64,000 nt of DNA from Janthinobacterium sp. 1_2014MBL_MicDiv (GTDB lineage Bacteria > Pseudomonadota > Gammaproteobacteria > Burkholderiales > Burkholderiaceae_D). A program made the translations under genes and the position numbers. Location of the stretch: NCBI RefSeq assembly GCF_001865675.1, contig NZ_CP011319.1:5208001-5272000 (forward strand), read 5' to 3'. Positions 1 through 8,466 of this stretch are shown here, in pieces; the first letter of the stretch is position 1, and the number at the start of each line of letters is the position of its first letter. The notes under the pieces are model-generated. The model made no database searches. It saw only the letters and a program-made list of their open reading frames with translations, and was not told where the DNA came from.

Positions 1-321
1 TGCGACATCCTGCAGTTCGAAAGCGGACAGCTGGTGCTGGCCACGCCCAATGCGGCGCTGGCGGCCAAGCTCAAGCAGCAATTGCCGAAACTGCAAGGGG
101 AACTGGAAAGGAAGGGCTGGCAGATTTCAGGCATCAAGCTGAAAGTGCAGGTCATCAAGAGCATTGCGCCCATCGTGCACACGCGGGCGCTGGTCTTGCC
201 GGAAAAGGCCATGTCGGCCCTGGAAGAGCTGAGCACGGCCCTGCCCGCATCGAAGCAGAACGAGCAGTTGATCGCGGCACTGCGCAGTTTAGTGCGCCAC
301 CACCGCGAATCAAAAGATTAA
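1..321 (+). CDS. DUF721 / DciA-family protein, C-terminal part
   Basis: The frame is open from the first base and ends at TAA 319-321, so the gene starts left of the window; 106 residues are visible. The pattern resembles the DUF721 fold: a hydrophobic strand-turn (LVLATPNAALAAKL), a helix with LKQQLPKLQGEL, then a strand with IKLKVQV. DUF721 proteins of this kind (DciA) load the replicative helicase in bacteria that lack DnaC. The gene converges on lpxC, and DUF721 and lpxC being neighbours is familiar in betaproteobacteria. Family assignment is from sequence pattern and context only. Confidence 0.7.
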   Translation, partial: CDILQFESGQLVLATPNAALAAKLKQQLPKLQGELERKGWQISGIKLKVQVIKSIAPIVHTRALVLPEKAMSALEELSTALPASKQNEQLIAALRSLVRHHRESKD

Positions 322-340
322 GACTGTCCGACGACATTTT

Positions 341-473
341 GACACCTCAGAAAACCGTAGCGAGCGGAAGGGAGAGGTGACTAAGAAGCGCTACCGTACG
401 AAGTACGGGGGCGCCGAGCCGGTGAGCATCGCAGGCCGCCTATACCGACGCGCAGTAGGGTTAATGAGGTGTC
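341..473. repeat. Structured repeat-like element with 9-bp terminal inverted repeats
   Basis: The 133-bp stretch between the convergent DUF721 gene and lpxC begins GACACCTCA (341-349) and ends TGAGGTGTC (465-473), a perfect inverted pair. Inside are a CCGTAC-GAA-GTACGG hairpin (394-408) and a second pairing, GTAGCG (357-362) with CGCTAC (389-394). It has no coding frame worth calling. It could be a MITE-like or REP-like repeat, a bidirectional 3'-end structure or a small RNA. No second copy was noticed in this window. Confidence 0.5.
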
Positions 474-480
474 GCTCAGA

Positions 481-1416
481 TCAGGTCAGCGACCACTCGC
501 GCTCCATCTGGCGCAGGTACGATTGCGGCGCTTCCTCGTTGGTGGCAAACGAAACGATTTCATACGATTCCGGCTGCTCGAGCAGCGCCAGCAGCAACTG
601 GTTGTTCAGCGCGTGGCCGGACTTGTGCGCCGTGTAATAGGCCAGCAAGGGGTGGCCGACCAGATACAGGTCGCCGATGGCGTCGAGGATCTTGTGGCGC
701 ACGAACTCGTCTTCATAGCGCAAGCCATCCGCGTTGAGGATGCGGTACTCATCCATGACGATGGCGTTTTCCAGCGAACCGCCGCGCGCCAGGCCCATGC
801 CGCGCAAGCTTTCCACGTCCTGCATGAAGCCGAAGGTGCGCGCGCGCGCCACGTCATGCACATATGACACGTCGCCGAAGTCGACCGAGGCGCGCTGCAT
901 CGTGCCATCGACGGCCGGATGATTGAATTCGATGAAGAAATCGAGCTTGAAGCCGTCGTACGGCGACAATCGCGCCCATTTCTCCGCGTCGCCCTTGCCA
1001 TGGCGCACTTCCACCGGCTTGATGACCTTGATGAACTTCTTCGGCGCTTCTTGCTCTTCCACTCCCGCTTGCTGCAGCAGGTAGACGAAGGACGAGGCGG
1101 AACCATCCATGATGGGAATCTCTTCCGCATTCACGTCGATATACATATTGTCGACGCCCAGGCCGGCCGCGGCCGACATCAGATGTTCCACGGTAGACAC
1201 CCTGGCGCCATCCTTGATCAGCACGGAAGCCATGCGCGTATCGCCCACGGCCATGGCGCTGGCGGGAAACTCCACCACGGGTTCGAGGTCGATACGGCGA
1301 AACACGATGCCCGTGTCGATGGCGGCCGGACGCAAGGTCAGCTCCACCTTGGTTCCCGAATGTAAGCCGACACCGATGGTGCGGACCAATTGTTTGATAG
1401 TGCGTTGTTTTAACAT
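481..1416 (-). CDS. lpxC: UDP-3-O-acyl-N-acetylglucosamine deacetylase
   Basis: LpxC catalyses the committed step of lipid A synthesis, a zinc-dependent deacetylation in the cytoplasm. The start chosen is the ATG at 1416 (MLKQRTIKQLVRT), the usual LpxC N-terminus, giving 311 residues; the frame stays open 15 codons further upstream but without family support. The family hallmarks VEHLMSA (zinc His) and HKILDAIGDL (His/Asp of the active site) are present. A TATAAT on the minus strand (1428-1423) lies only 7 bases before the ATG and is probably incidental. In many betaproteobacteria lpxC sits next to ftsZ and a peroxiredoxin; here three extra genes separate it from the peroxiredoxin. Confidence 0.97.
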   Translation of the reverse strand: MLKQRTIKQLVRTIGVGLHSGTKVELTLRPAAIDTGIVFRRIDLEPVVEFPASAMAVGDTRMASVLIKDGARVSTVEHLMSAAAGLGVDNMYIDVNAEEIPIMDGSASSFVYLLQQAGVEEQEAPKKFIKVIKPVEVRHGKGDAEKWARLSPYDGFKLDFFIEFNHPAVDGTMQRASVDFGDVSYVHDVARARTFGFMQDVESLRGMGLARGGSLENAIVMDEYRILNADGLRYEDEFVRHKILDAIGDLYLVGHPLLAYYTAHKSGHALNNQLLLALLEQPESYEIVSFATNEEAPQSYLRQMEREWSLT

Positions 1417-1491
1417 CCCACGATTATATCTATTTGCCGGATTTTCGTTGCGGTGCGGCATGGCTCACGCCAGAAATACCACAAGCGTTCC

Positions 1492-2373
1492 TCACGGATG
1501 TTCGCTTTCCGCATGCACGGCTTCACGGCGCACCAGGTAAATCCCGCTGCCGATGATGATGGCCGCGCCGATCAGCGTATATTGGTCCGGCAGCGCGCGC
1601 CACAGCAGCCAGTCCAGGGCCATGCCCCAGGCCAGGGCCGAGTATTCGAACGGCGCCACGCTCGATGCCTTGCCATGGCGAAACGCCTCCGTGATGGCCA
1701 GCTGGCCCAGGAAGCCGCTGACGGACAGGCCCGCCAGCAGCCACCAGTCCTCGCGGCGAATGCTCACCCACTCGTGCGCCGACAGGGCCACGCCGCCGAT
1801 GGCCATCATCACCATCAGCCAGAAGACCATGCTTTCGCTGGCATCGCTGCGGCTCAGGATGCGCCCCGTGACGGCGGAAATGGCGTAACAGGCGGCCGAA
1901 CCCAGCACCGCCAGCCCGGCCAGCGAAAAGAATCCCGAACCGTCGGGGCGCAGCGCCACCAGCACGCCCAGCAGGCCCACGGCGATGGCGCACCAGCGCG
2001 CCAGGTCGACTTTTTCCTTCAGGATAAAAACCGACAGGACCGTGATCAGCAAGGGGGCGACGAAGAACAGCGCATACGTCTCGGCCAGCGACATGCGCTT
2101 CAAGCCGTACGCGAACAGCGTGATCATCAGCACGCCCAGCACGCCGCGCAGCACATGCAGCGGCCAGCGCACCTTCAGCACGTTCCTGAAGGCGCCACGG
2201 TACAACAGGTACAGGCACACGAGCGGCAGGGACGACAGCGCGCGCAAGGCCGTCACCTGCATGGCGGGATAGTGGGCAGACAACAGCTTCATGGCTGTGT
2301 CCATCAGGGAAAACATGGCGACCGCGGCCAGCATCACATAGATGCTGCGCAGGTTCGAGGATGGGGAAGACAA
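1492..2373 (-). CDS. DMT superfamily (EamA-type) permease
   Basis: Predicted inner-membrane transporter of 293 residues with about ten hydrophobic helices arranged as two EamA repeats, the drug/metabolite transporter layout. The second repeat contains the typical stretch VAPFEYSALAWG. The start is a TTG at 2373 preceded by AGGAG at good spacing; the next in-frame ATG would cut into helix 1. Substrate cannot be told from sequence; DMT proteins export amino acids, nucleosides or drugs. It lies between lpxC and an MmyB-type regulator, all on the minus strand, with 153 bases of spacer to the latter. Confidence 0.88.
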   Translation of the reverse strand: MSSPSSNLRSIYVMLAAVAMFSLMDTAMKLLSAHYPAMQVTALRALSSLPLVCLYLLYRGAFRNVLKVRWPLHVLRGVLGVLMITLFAYGLKRMSLAETYALFFVAPLLITVLSVFILKEKVDLARWCAIAVGLLGVLVALRPDGSGFFSLAGLAVLGSAACYAISAVTGRILSRSDASESMVFWLMVMMAIGGVALSAHEWVSIRREDWWLLAGLSVSGFLGQLAITEAFRHGKASSVAPFEYSALAWGMALDWLLWRALPDQYTLIGAAIIIGSGIYLVRREAVHAESEHP

Positions 2374-2526
2374 AGGAAACTCCTGGCGACAATGCGGCTA
2401 ACTTCGGCTGCTCGTTGCAGCTTGGACCGTCATCATGGCGACGGCCGGAGCCAGGCCCCCATGGCAAGGCCATGCGGTCAGCCTGATTATAACAAGCGCG
2501 ACCGTTTTACATTTTCAAAGGGACAA

Positions 2527-3297
2527 CTACACGGGCAACAGCATCACCAGTTTCAGCTCATGCTGGCGCGCCAGGTGCAGGGTCACCTGGTTGAAGCTGA
2601 GCGGCCCCTGCTGCGCATGCTGGAAGCGGCGCAAGCCGCCATCGCGGCCCTGCACCTGCTGCGCGCCCCACCACAGGCGGAAGTCCGCGCTGGCCGCGGC
2701 CAGTTCCGCGATCAGCCCGGCCAGCGGCGCCTGATCCGCATGGCGGCCGATATCGGCGCGAAACTCCGCCACCAGCCGCTGCGCCCGCTCGGGCCAGCCG
2801 ACGACCAGGGCACGCGCGCACGGCTCGAGAAACATGAAGCGCAGCTGGTTCGGCGCGATGGCATCGCCGCGCAGCCAGTCGGCGAACAGGATCGCCGCCG
2901 CCCCATTCCATGCCACGGCATTCCATGCACGGTCCAGGATATAGGCGGGGGCAGCGATGGCGGCAACGATGGCCGCCAGTTCGGCGGCGGCGGGACCATC
3001 ACCCTCGCCTGCCCCCTGGCTGGGGTCATGTCTGTCAGCCACTTCGAACAGATAGGCGCGCTCGGCCACGCTCAGCTGCAGCACCTGGGCCAGGCGCGCC
3101 AGCATCCTGGCCGAGGCCGACACGGGCCGCCCCTGCTCCAGCCACGTCAGCCAGGTGGGACTGACGTCGCACAGCTGCGCCAGCTCTTCACGCCGCAAAC
3201 CGGGCGTGCGCCGCCGCCCGCCACCGGGCAAGCCCGCCATGGCGGGGGTGAGGGCTTCGCGCCGGGCGCGGATGAATTCGGCGAGTTTGTTCGACAT
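2527..3297 (-). CDS. XRE-family regulator with MmyB-like ligand-binding domain
   Basis: A 256-residue transcription factor. The N-terminus is a helix-turn-helix with the motif TPGLRREELAQLCDVSPTWLTWLEQG (shown in part: RREELAQLCDVS, WLTWLEQGR), typical of regulators related to MmyB. The remainder matches the MmyB-like ligand-binding region: ILDRAWNAVAWNGAA, then PNQLRFMFLEP. It is transcribed divergently from a SAM methyltransferase, a common arrangement in which the regulator represses its neighbour. A candidate operator lies between them. The ligand is unknown; related domains may bind fatty-acid-like molecules. Confidence 0.9.
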   Translation of the reverse strand: MSNKLAEFIRARREALTPAMAGLPGGGRRRTPGLRREELAQLCDVSPTWLTWLEQGRPVSASARMLARLAQVLQLSVAERAYLFEVADRHDPSQGAGEGDGPAAAELAAIVAAIAAPAYILDRAWNAVAWNGAAAILFADWLRGDAIAPNQLRFMFLEPCARALVVGWPERAQRLVAEFRADIGRHADQAPLAGLIAELAAASADFRLWWGAQQVQGRDGGLRRFQHAQQGPLSFNQVTLHLARQHELKLVMLLPV

Positions 3298-3332
3298 GGC
3301 AGGGTTCAGGACTCAGGGTTTTATGGTAGTAG

Positions 3333-3346
3333 TTATACCAGTATAA
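3333..3346. promoter_or_regulatory. Candidate operator for the MmyB-type regulator
   Basis: TTATACCAGTATAA is a 6-bp inverted repeat (TTATAC/GTATAA) with a 2-base spacer. It sits in the 118-bp AT-rich interval between the divergent regulator and methyltransferase, 36 bases from the regulator ATG and 69 bases from the methyltransferase ATG. Symmetry and position suggest autoregulation plus control of the methyltransferase; binding is inferred. Confidence 0.55.
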
Positions 3347-3415
3347 ATTATGGTCTTGTTACAGGATAATTTTATGCCTATTCTGCAGGAACTTACTCAC
3401 GAACCGGAGAAAACC

Positions 3416-4183
3416 ATGCAGCAGCACGATGTTGTCGCCGAACAATTCGGCAAGACCGCCAACGCCTACCTGAGCAGCGCAATCCACGCGCAGGGCGCCG
3501 ACCTGGTGCTGATGCAGGAATGCGCGCGCCGCCATGGCAAGCCCACCGTCCTGGACCTGGGCTGCGGCGCCGGCCACGCCAGCTTTGCCGTCGCCCCCGT
3601 GGCCGCCTCCGTCGTCGCCTACGACCTGGCGCAGCCGATGCTCGACGTCGTCGACCACGCCAGGGCGCAGCGCGGCTTGCACAATATCCGCACGCAATGC
3701 GGCGACGTGGCCAGCCTGCCGTTTGCCGATGCCAGCTTCGACATGGTCGTGACGCGCTTTTCCGCCCACCACTGGAACGACGTGGCCGGCGCCCTGGCCG
3801 AAGCGTGGCGCGTGCTGCGTCCGAACGGCACCTTGCTGGTGATCGACATCGTGGCGCCGAAGACGGCCCTGTACGACACCACCCTGCAAGCCGTGGAAAT
3901 GCTGCGCGACGCTTCGCACGTGCGCAACTACCGCGCCTGCGAATGGGGCGCCAAGTTCGACAACGCCGGTTTCACGCACCAGCTGCGCAGCGTGTGGAAG
4001 CTGACCATGCGGTTCGACGAATGGACGGCACGCATGCGCACCCCGGGCGAGCGAGTGGCCGCCATCCGCAACCTGTTCGACGGCACGCCCGAGGAAGCGC
4101 GCCGGTATTTCGCGCTGCAGGACGATTACTCGTTCAGCATCGATGCGGCCATGTTCGAGGCCACCAAGCCGTCGGTACAGTAA
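3416..4183 (+). CDS. Class I SAM-dependent methyltransferase (UbiE/COQ5-like)
   Basis: A soluble methyltransferase of 255 residues. Motif I is VLDLGCGAGHASF near residue 43. The post-I acidic residue lies in VVAYDLAQPML, and a motif resembling DASFDMVVTRFSAHHW follows, as in Methyltransf_11/UbiE-like enzymes. The ATG at 3416 was chosen because GGAGA precedes it at good spacing; the frame is open further upstream without a ribosome site. The substrate is unknown. It is divergent from an MmyB-type regulator that probably controls it, and it ends just before a strong hairpin shared with the convergent peroxiredoxin. Confidence 0.88.
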   Translation: MQQHDVVAEQFGKTANAYLSSAIHAQGADLVLMQECARRHGKPTVLDLGCGAGHASFAVAPVAASVVAYDLAQPMLDVVDHARAQRGLHNIRTQCGDVASLPFADASFDMVVTRFSAHHWNDVAGALAEAWRVLRPNGTLLVIDIVAPKTALYDTTLQAVEMLRDASHVRNYRACEWGAKFDNAGFTHQLRSVWKLTMRFDEWTARMRTPGERVAAIRNLFDGTPEEARRYFALQDDYSFSIDAAMFEATKPSVQ

Positions 4184-4184
4184 A

Positions 4185-4217
4185 CATGAAAACGGCGCCG
4201 ATGGCGCCGTTTTCATG
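4185..4217. terminator. Bidirectional hairpin terminator
   Basis: CATGAAAACGGCGCC (4185-4199) pairs perfectly with GGCGCCGTTTTCATG (4203-4217) around a GAT loop. With A-rich and T-rich flanks inside the stem it can end transcription from both the methyltransferase (plus) and the peroxiredoxin (minus), which converge here 48 bases apart. Confidence 0.85.
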
Positions 4218-4231
4218 CAAGCGAGTAGCGT

Positions 4232-4738
4232 TTAAGCCAGTTGGCCCAGCAGCGTTTCCGCATTCGACACTTCAAACTTGCCGCCCTGCTCGACATTCAA
4301 TTGCGTCACGACGCCATTGTCGACCAGCATCGAGTAGCGCTGCGAGCGCGTGCCCATGCCGAACTTGCTGAAGTCGGCGTCCAGGCCCAGCGCCTTGCTG
4401 TAGGCGGCATTGCCGTCAGCCATCATGCGCACCACGCCGGTGGCTTTCTGATCGCGGCCCCAGGCGCCCATCACGAACGCGTCGTTGACGGAGATGCACC
4501 AGATTTCATCAACGCCCTTGGCTTTCAGGTCGGCAGCGTGCTGCACGTAGCCCGGCACGTGCTGTGCGGAGCAAGTCGGGGTGTAGGCGCCTGGCAGGCC
4601 GAAGATGGCGATCTTCTTGCCTTTGACCAGGTCTTGCACATTGAACGTGTTCGGGCCCAGTGCGCAACCTTCGGTTTCGCTTTCGATGAATTCGGCCAGG
4701 GTGCCTTCTGGCAGGGTGTCGCCGATCTTGATGGTCAT
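4232..4738 (-). CDS. Peroxiredoxin (Prx5/AhpC-TSA type)
   Basis: A thiol peroxidase of the Prx5 subfamily, 168 residues, reducing hydrogen peroxide and organic peroxides in the cytoplasm. The peroxidatic cysteine is C56 in PGAYTPTCS, the Prx5 signature, with FGLPGAYTPTCSAQHVPGY around it. The ATG at 4738 is preceded by AGGAGT; an upstream extension has no ribosome site. A peroxiredoxin between ftsZ and lpxC is a recurring betaproteobacterial arrangement. It lies downstream of the ftsZ terminator and has its own 267-bp upstream region. Confidence 0.93.
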   Translation of the reverse strand: MTIKIGDTLPEGTLAEFIESETEGCALGPNTFNVQDLVKGKKIAIFGLPGAYTPTCSAQHVPGYVQHAADLKAKGVDEIWCISVNDAFVMGAWGRDQKATGVVRMMADGNAAYSKALGLDADFSKFGMGTRSQRYSMLVDNGVVTQLNVEQGGKFEVSNAETLLGQLA

Positions 4739-4953
4739 GTTGACTCCTTGTGTACTGTCGGTTGAAGGCGCTGCCAACTCCATGGAGTGGACAGCGCCCG
4801 TGATCTGGTTCGGCTAGCGTAAAGTCATCCCCAATCGATGATGGTGATTTCTCGAAGATGACTTATGCTGGCTCAGCGCGATAGTATGCCTGACTTGCCG
4901 TATTTGTGCAGAAAATGGCCAGGAAGGCAAAGGCAAACATCAAGAAAACGGAT

Positions 4954-4981
4954 AAAAAAACGGCGGCCCTCAGGCCGCCGT
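4954..4981 (-). terminator. Rho-independent terminator of the dcw operon after ftsZ
   Basis: Read on the minus strand, ACGGCGGCC and GGCCGCCGT (arms 4960-4968 and 4973-4981) form a 9-bp stem with a 4-base loop, directly followed by a run of T. It begins 24 bases after the ftsZ stop codon. Confidence 0.9.
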
Positions 4982-5005
4982 CATCGTTGCTGACATCAGA
5001 TCACC

Positions 5006-6214
5006 TTAGTCGGCCTGCTTGCGCAGAAACGCGGGGATATCGTACGTCTCCATGCCATTCTTTTCCATCGCACGCACCTGCTCGGAAGCCGATTCGCGGC
5101 GCCATACTGCCGGCGCCTTCATGCCGTCGAAACCGGCAGCCGGCGTAGCCACGCCAACCGTCGTCGTCGCCGCTTGCGCGCTACCCATGGCAGCCGATGG
5201 AGTCAACGGGCTGTTGTGGGTACCGGTGCGCAGCACTTGCTGCGGTACCAGCTGGATGTTTTTCTTGGCGCGGCCCAGGCCCGTGGCCACCACGGTAACG
5301 CGGATGTCGTCGCCCATGGCGTCGTCGTAGGCGATACCTTGCGCGATCGACGCGTCCGGCGCGGCAAACGCGCGCACGGCAGCCATGACTTCCTTGATCT
5401 CTTTACCTTTCAAGCCACGGCTGGCCGTGACGTTGACCAGCACGCCGCGCGCGCCGGAGAGATCGATGCCATCCAGCAGCGGCGAAGCGACAGCCTGTTC
5501 GGCGGCGATGCGCGCGCGGTCGACGCCGGAAGCGGTCGCCGTACCCATCATGGCCTTGCCCTGCTCGCCCATGATGGTTTTCACGTCGTTGAAGTCGACG
5601 TTGATATGGCCCGGCACGTTGATGATCTCGGCAATGCCGGCCACCGCGTTGTTGAGCACATCGTCGGCATGCTGCATCCATTCCAGCATGCTTTCGTCTT
5701 CGTAGATCTCTTCCAGTTTTTCATTGAGGATGATGATCAGCGAATCGACGTGCAGGGACAGCTGCTCCAGGCCTTCGTCGGCGATGTCCATGCACTTCTG
5801 GCCTTCGTACGAGAATGGCTTGGAAACCACGGCCACCGTCAGCGCGCCCAGTTCCTTGGCCACTTCCGCAACGATAGGCGCCGCGCCCGTGCCCGTGCCG
5901 CCGCCCATGCCGGCAGCGATGAAGACCATGTGCGCGCCGCGCAGCGAATCGGCGATGCGCGCGCGCGATTCTTCGGCCAGCTGGCGGCCCACGGCCGGCT
6001 TCATGCCGGCGCCCAGGCCCGTATCGCCGATCTGGATGATGTTGTGGGCCTTCGATGTCGACAGGGCCTGTGCGTCGGTATTGGCGGCAATGAACTCCAC
6101 GCCCGACATGCCTTTGTTGATCATGTGTTGGACTGCATTGCCACCCGCACCGCCGACGCCGACGACCTTGATGACGGTACCTAAAGCTGTGTTATCGACC
6201 ATATCGAACTCCAT
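5006..6214 (-). CDS. ftsZ: Cell division GTPase FtsZ
   Basis: The tubulin homologue that polymerises into the Z ring; 402 residues. The tubulin signature GGGTGTG is at residues 104-110, with the nucleotide-binding GVGGAGGNAV near residue 19. A short variable linker (about 320-390) ends in the conserved C-terminal peptide DIPAFLRK, which docks FtsA and ZipA. The ATG at 6214 has GGAG nine bases upstream. It is the last gene of the dcw cluster, 155 bases from ftsA; that gap probably holds an additional ftsZ promoter. Confidence 0.99.
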   Translation of the reverse strand: MEFDMVDNTALGTVIKVVGVGGAGGNAVQHMINKGMSGVEFIAANTDAQALSTSKAHNIIQIGDTGLGAGMKPAVGRQLAEESRARIADSLRGAHMVFIAAGMGGGTGTGAAPIVAEVAKELGALTVAVVSKPFSYEGQKCMDIADEGLEQLSLHVDSLIIILNEKLEEIYEDESMLEWMQHADDVLNNAVAGIAEIINVPGHINVDFNDVKTIMGEQGKAMMGTATASGVDRARIAAEQAVASPLLDGIDLSGARGVLVNVTASRGLKGKEIKEVMAAVRAFAAPDASIAQGIAYDDAMGDDIRVTVVATGLGRAKKNIQLVPQQVLRTGTHNSPLTPSAAMGSAQAATTTVGVATPAAGFDGMKAPAVWRRESASEQVRAMEKNGMETYDIPAFLRKQAD

Positions 6215-6369
6215 GATGTGCTCCTATCAGATGCGGTTTCCAAGCGCCAGGCCTCATATTGGTAGGAGAACTGGAGATTGAAAACTGCGGTTAAATATAA
6301 AATTAAGTTTATGTGTGTTTACCTGCGATGCTGCCAAAAAACCTGTCATGCCGGGCCTGAAGCACGCCC

Positions 6370-7602
6370 TTAAAAATTCCCTAAAAACCATTCCTTCATG
6401 CGCTGCCAGACTGCCTTCACCGAGCCGTCCTGACGCGTCACGATGTGGCCGCGCAGGTATTGCTTCTTCGCTTCCAGCAGCAGGCCAAGCACCGTGGCAT
6501 AGCGCGGACTGCGCACCACGTCGGCCAGCTGTCCCCGATACTCGGGCGTGCCCAGGCGCGCCGGTTTCAGGAAAATATCTTCCGCCATTTCCACCATGCC
6601 GGGCATGATGGAAGTGCCGCCCGTGAGCACGATGCCCGACGACAGCACGCCTTCGTAACCGGATTCGCGCACCACCTGGTGCACCATCGCAAACAGCTCT
6701 TCGACGCGCGGTTCGATCACTGCCGCCAGCGCCTGGCGCGACAGGTTGCGCGGACCGCGGTCGCCCAGGCCTGGCACTTCCAGCGATTCACCGGGATCGG
6801 CCAGGACCTGCTTGGCCACGCCATAGCGGATCTTGATTTCTTCCGCTTCCGCGGTCGGGGTGCGCAAGGCCATGGCGATGTCGTTGGTGATCTGGTCGCC
6901 GGCGATGGGAATGACTGCCGTATGGCGGATCGCGCCATCGGAGAATACCGCCACGTCGGTCGTGCCGCCGCCGATGTCGATCAGCACCACGCCCAGCTCT
7001 TTTTCATCGGGCGTGAGCACCGCATCGGCGGACGCCATCGGCTGCAGGATCAGGTCCGACACTTCCAGGCCGCAGCGGCGCACGCACTTGACGATGTTCT
7101 GCACCGCCGACACGGCGCCGGTGACGATATGCACCTTCACCTCCAGGCGGATGCCGCTCATGCCGATCGGCTCGCGCACATCTTCCTGGCTGTCGACGAT
7201 GAACTCTTGCGGCACCGTGTGCAGCAATTGCTGATCGGTCGGAATGTTAACCGCTTTTGCCGTCTCGATGACGCGCGCCACGTCGGTCGCCGTCACTTCC
7301 TTGTCCTTGATGGCCACCATGCCGCTGGAATTGAAGCTGCGGATATGGCTGCCCGCGATGCCCGCGTAGACATTGCGGATCTTGCAGTCGGCCATCAGCT
7401 CGGCCTCTTCCAGCGCGCGCTGGATGGACTCCACCGTGGCCTCGATATTGACCACCACGCCTTTTTTCAGGCCCTTCGATTCGTGCTGGCCCAGCCCGAT
7501 CACTTCGTGGCGCCCGTCGGACATCACTTCGGCTACCACCGCCACCACTTTCGAGGTGCCGATGTCGAGGCCGACGATCAGGTTTTTCGCGTCTTTTGTC
7601 AT
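6370..7602 (-). CDS. ftsA: Cell division protein FtsA
   Basis: Actin-like membrane tether for FtsZ, 410 residues. The actin-type phosphate motifs GLDIGTSKV (near residue 11) and IDIGGGTTDVAVF are clear, with an adenosine motif LTGGTS near the end of the fold. The C-terminus, VWQRMKEWFLGNF, is the amphipathic helix that binds the inner membrane. It lies between ftsQ and ftsZ in the standard order, 44 bases from ftsQ. Confidence 0.99.
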   Translation of the reverse strand: MTKDAKNLIVGLDIGTSKVVAVVAEVMSDGRHEVIGLGQHESKGLKKGVVVNIEATVESIQRALEEAELMADCKIRNVYAGIAGSHIRSFNSSGMVAIKDKEVTATDVARVIETAKAVNIPTDQQLLHTVPQEFIVDSQEDVREPIGMSGIRLEVKVHIVTGAVSAVQNIVKCVRRCGLEVSDLILQPMASADAVLTPDEKELGVVLIDIGGGTTDVAVFSDGAIRHTAVIPIAGDQITNDIAMALRTPTAEAEEIKIRYGVAKQVLADPGESLEVPGLGDRGPRNLSRQALAAVIEPRVEELFAMVHQVVRESGYEGVLSSGIVLTGGTSIMPGMVEMAEDIFLKPARLGTPEYRGQLADVVRSPRYATVLGLLLEAKKQYLRGHIVTRQDGSVKAVWQRMKEWFLGNF

Positions 7603-7646
7603 TTCTGTCGCCTAATGTATGGGCTATTCGTTAATTGATTATTCGG

Positions 7647-8465
7647 TTAAGTCGGTTTTTTAATCGGACTGCCATTTTTCTTCCTGATCGCTGCTGCCGG
7701 TCTGCCATCCTTGCCTTCGGCCGGTATCACCAGGCCTGCTGAACTGAGGGCCAGGCCGTTCTGGTAGCGCATATCGATCGTGTCGATATTTTCCAGCCGG
7801 CTCGCCAGCTGCGGGTAGATACCCACCAGCCGGTCGACCCGCGCCTTCAGGGTCGTATGATTCTGCTCGCGCCCCAGCGCCACGCTCATGCCGTTATTCA
7901 GTTTCACGGTCCACGCATAACGGCTCGACAGCGACAGGGTCTCGGGCACCATCTTCAGCGGCGCGAACCATTTTTCCAGCTGCACGTAAGTAGCCAGCAC
8001 TTCCTTCTCGCTGCCATCGGGGCCGGAAAACGCGGGCAACTCATGGTCATCCTCGGCCTCGGCCACATTGGCGGTAAACACGTCGCCCTTGACCGACAGC
8101 AGGCGTCCATCCTCGCCCCAGGTACCCAGCGCCTCATGTTCTTCCAGCGCTACGATCAGCTGGTTCGGCCACTCGCGCCGCACGCTGGCGCGGCGCACCC
8201 AGGGCACCGATTCGAACACGCCGCGCACGCTTTCCAGGTTGGTCGTGAAGAAATTGCCCTTGATGCGCCCCAGCGTGCCGCTGCGCAGGGTCAGGTAATT
8301 CACGTGGCGCAGGCCCTTGTCGTCGGCGCTTTCCACCTTGATGCTGCGCAGGTCGAACATCGGGCGCTGCGACACCCACCAGACGCCGGCCGCCACGCAC
8401 ACGACCAGCACCGCGGCCAGCAAGCCGTTGGCAGTCGTATTCAGGCTTTTAGCGTCATGCCACAT
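7647..8465 (-). CDS. ftsQ: Cell division protein FtsQ
   Basis: Bitopic divisome protein of 272 residues that forms a complex with FtsL and FtsB. One transmembrane helix (about 14-32) is followed by a POTRA domain beginning FDLRSIKVES and the beta domain. The C-terminal tail is basic and low in complexity (KDGRPAAAIRKKNGS...), longer than in Escherichia coli. The ATG is one base from the ddl stop codon, so translation is probably coupled. Confidence 0.97.
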   Translation of the reverse strand: MWHDAKSLNTTANGLLAAVLVVCVAAGVWWVSQRPMFDLRSIKVESADDKGLRHVNYLTLRSGTLGRIKGNFFTTNLESVRGVFESVPWVRRASVRREWPNQLIVALEEHEALGTWGEDGRLLSVKGDVFTANVAEAEDDHELPAFSGPDGSEKEVLATYVQLEKWFAPLKMVPETLSLSSRYAWTVKLNNGMSVALGREQNHTTLKARVDRLVGIYPQLASRLENIDTIDMRYQNGLALSSAGLVIPAEGKDGRPAAAIRKKNGSPIKKPT

Positions 8466-8466
8466 A

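Noticed and set aside
1423..1428. TATAAT just upstream of the lpxC start as a promoter
   Set aside because: Only seven bases before the ATG and no -35 match at 16-18 bases upstream.
1453..3369. Very long open frame opposite the DMT permease and regulator genes
   Set aside because: High GC gives long antisense frames; translation is rich in Gln, His and Arg, with no domain, and the other strand has clear families.
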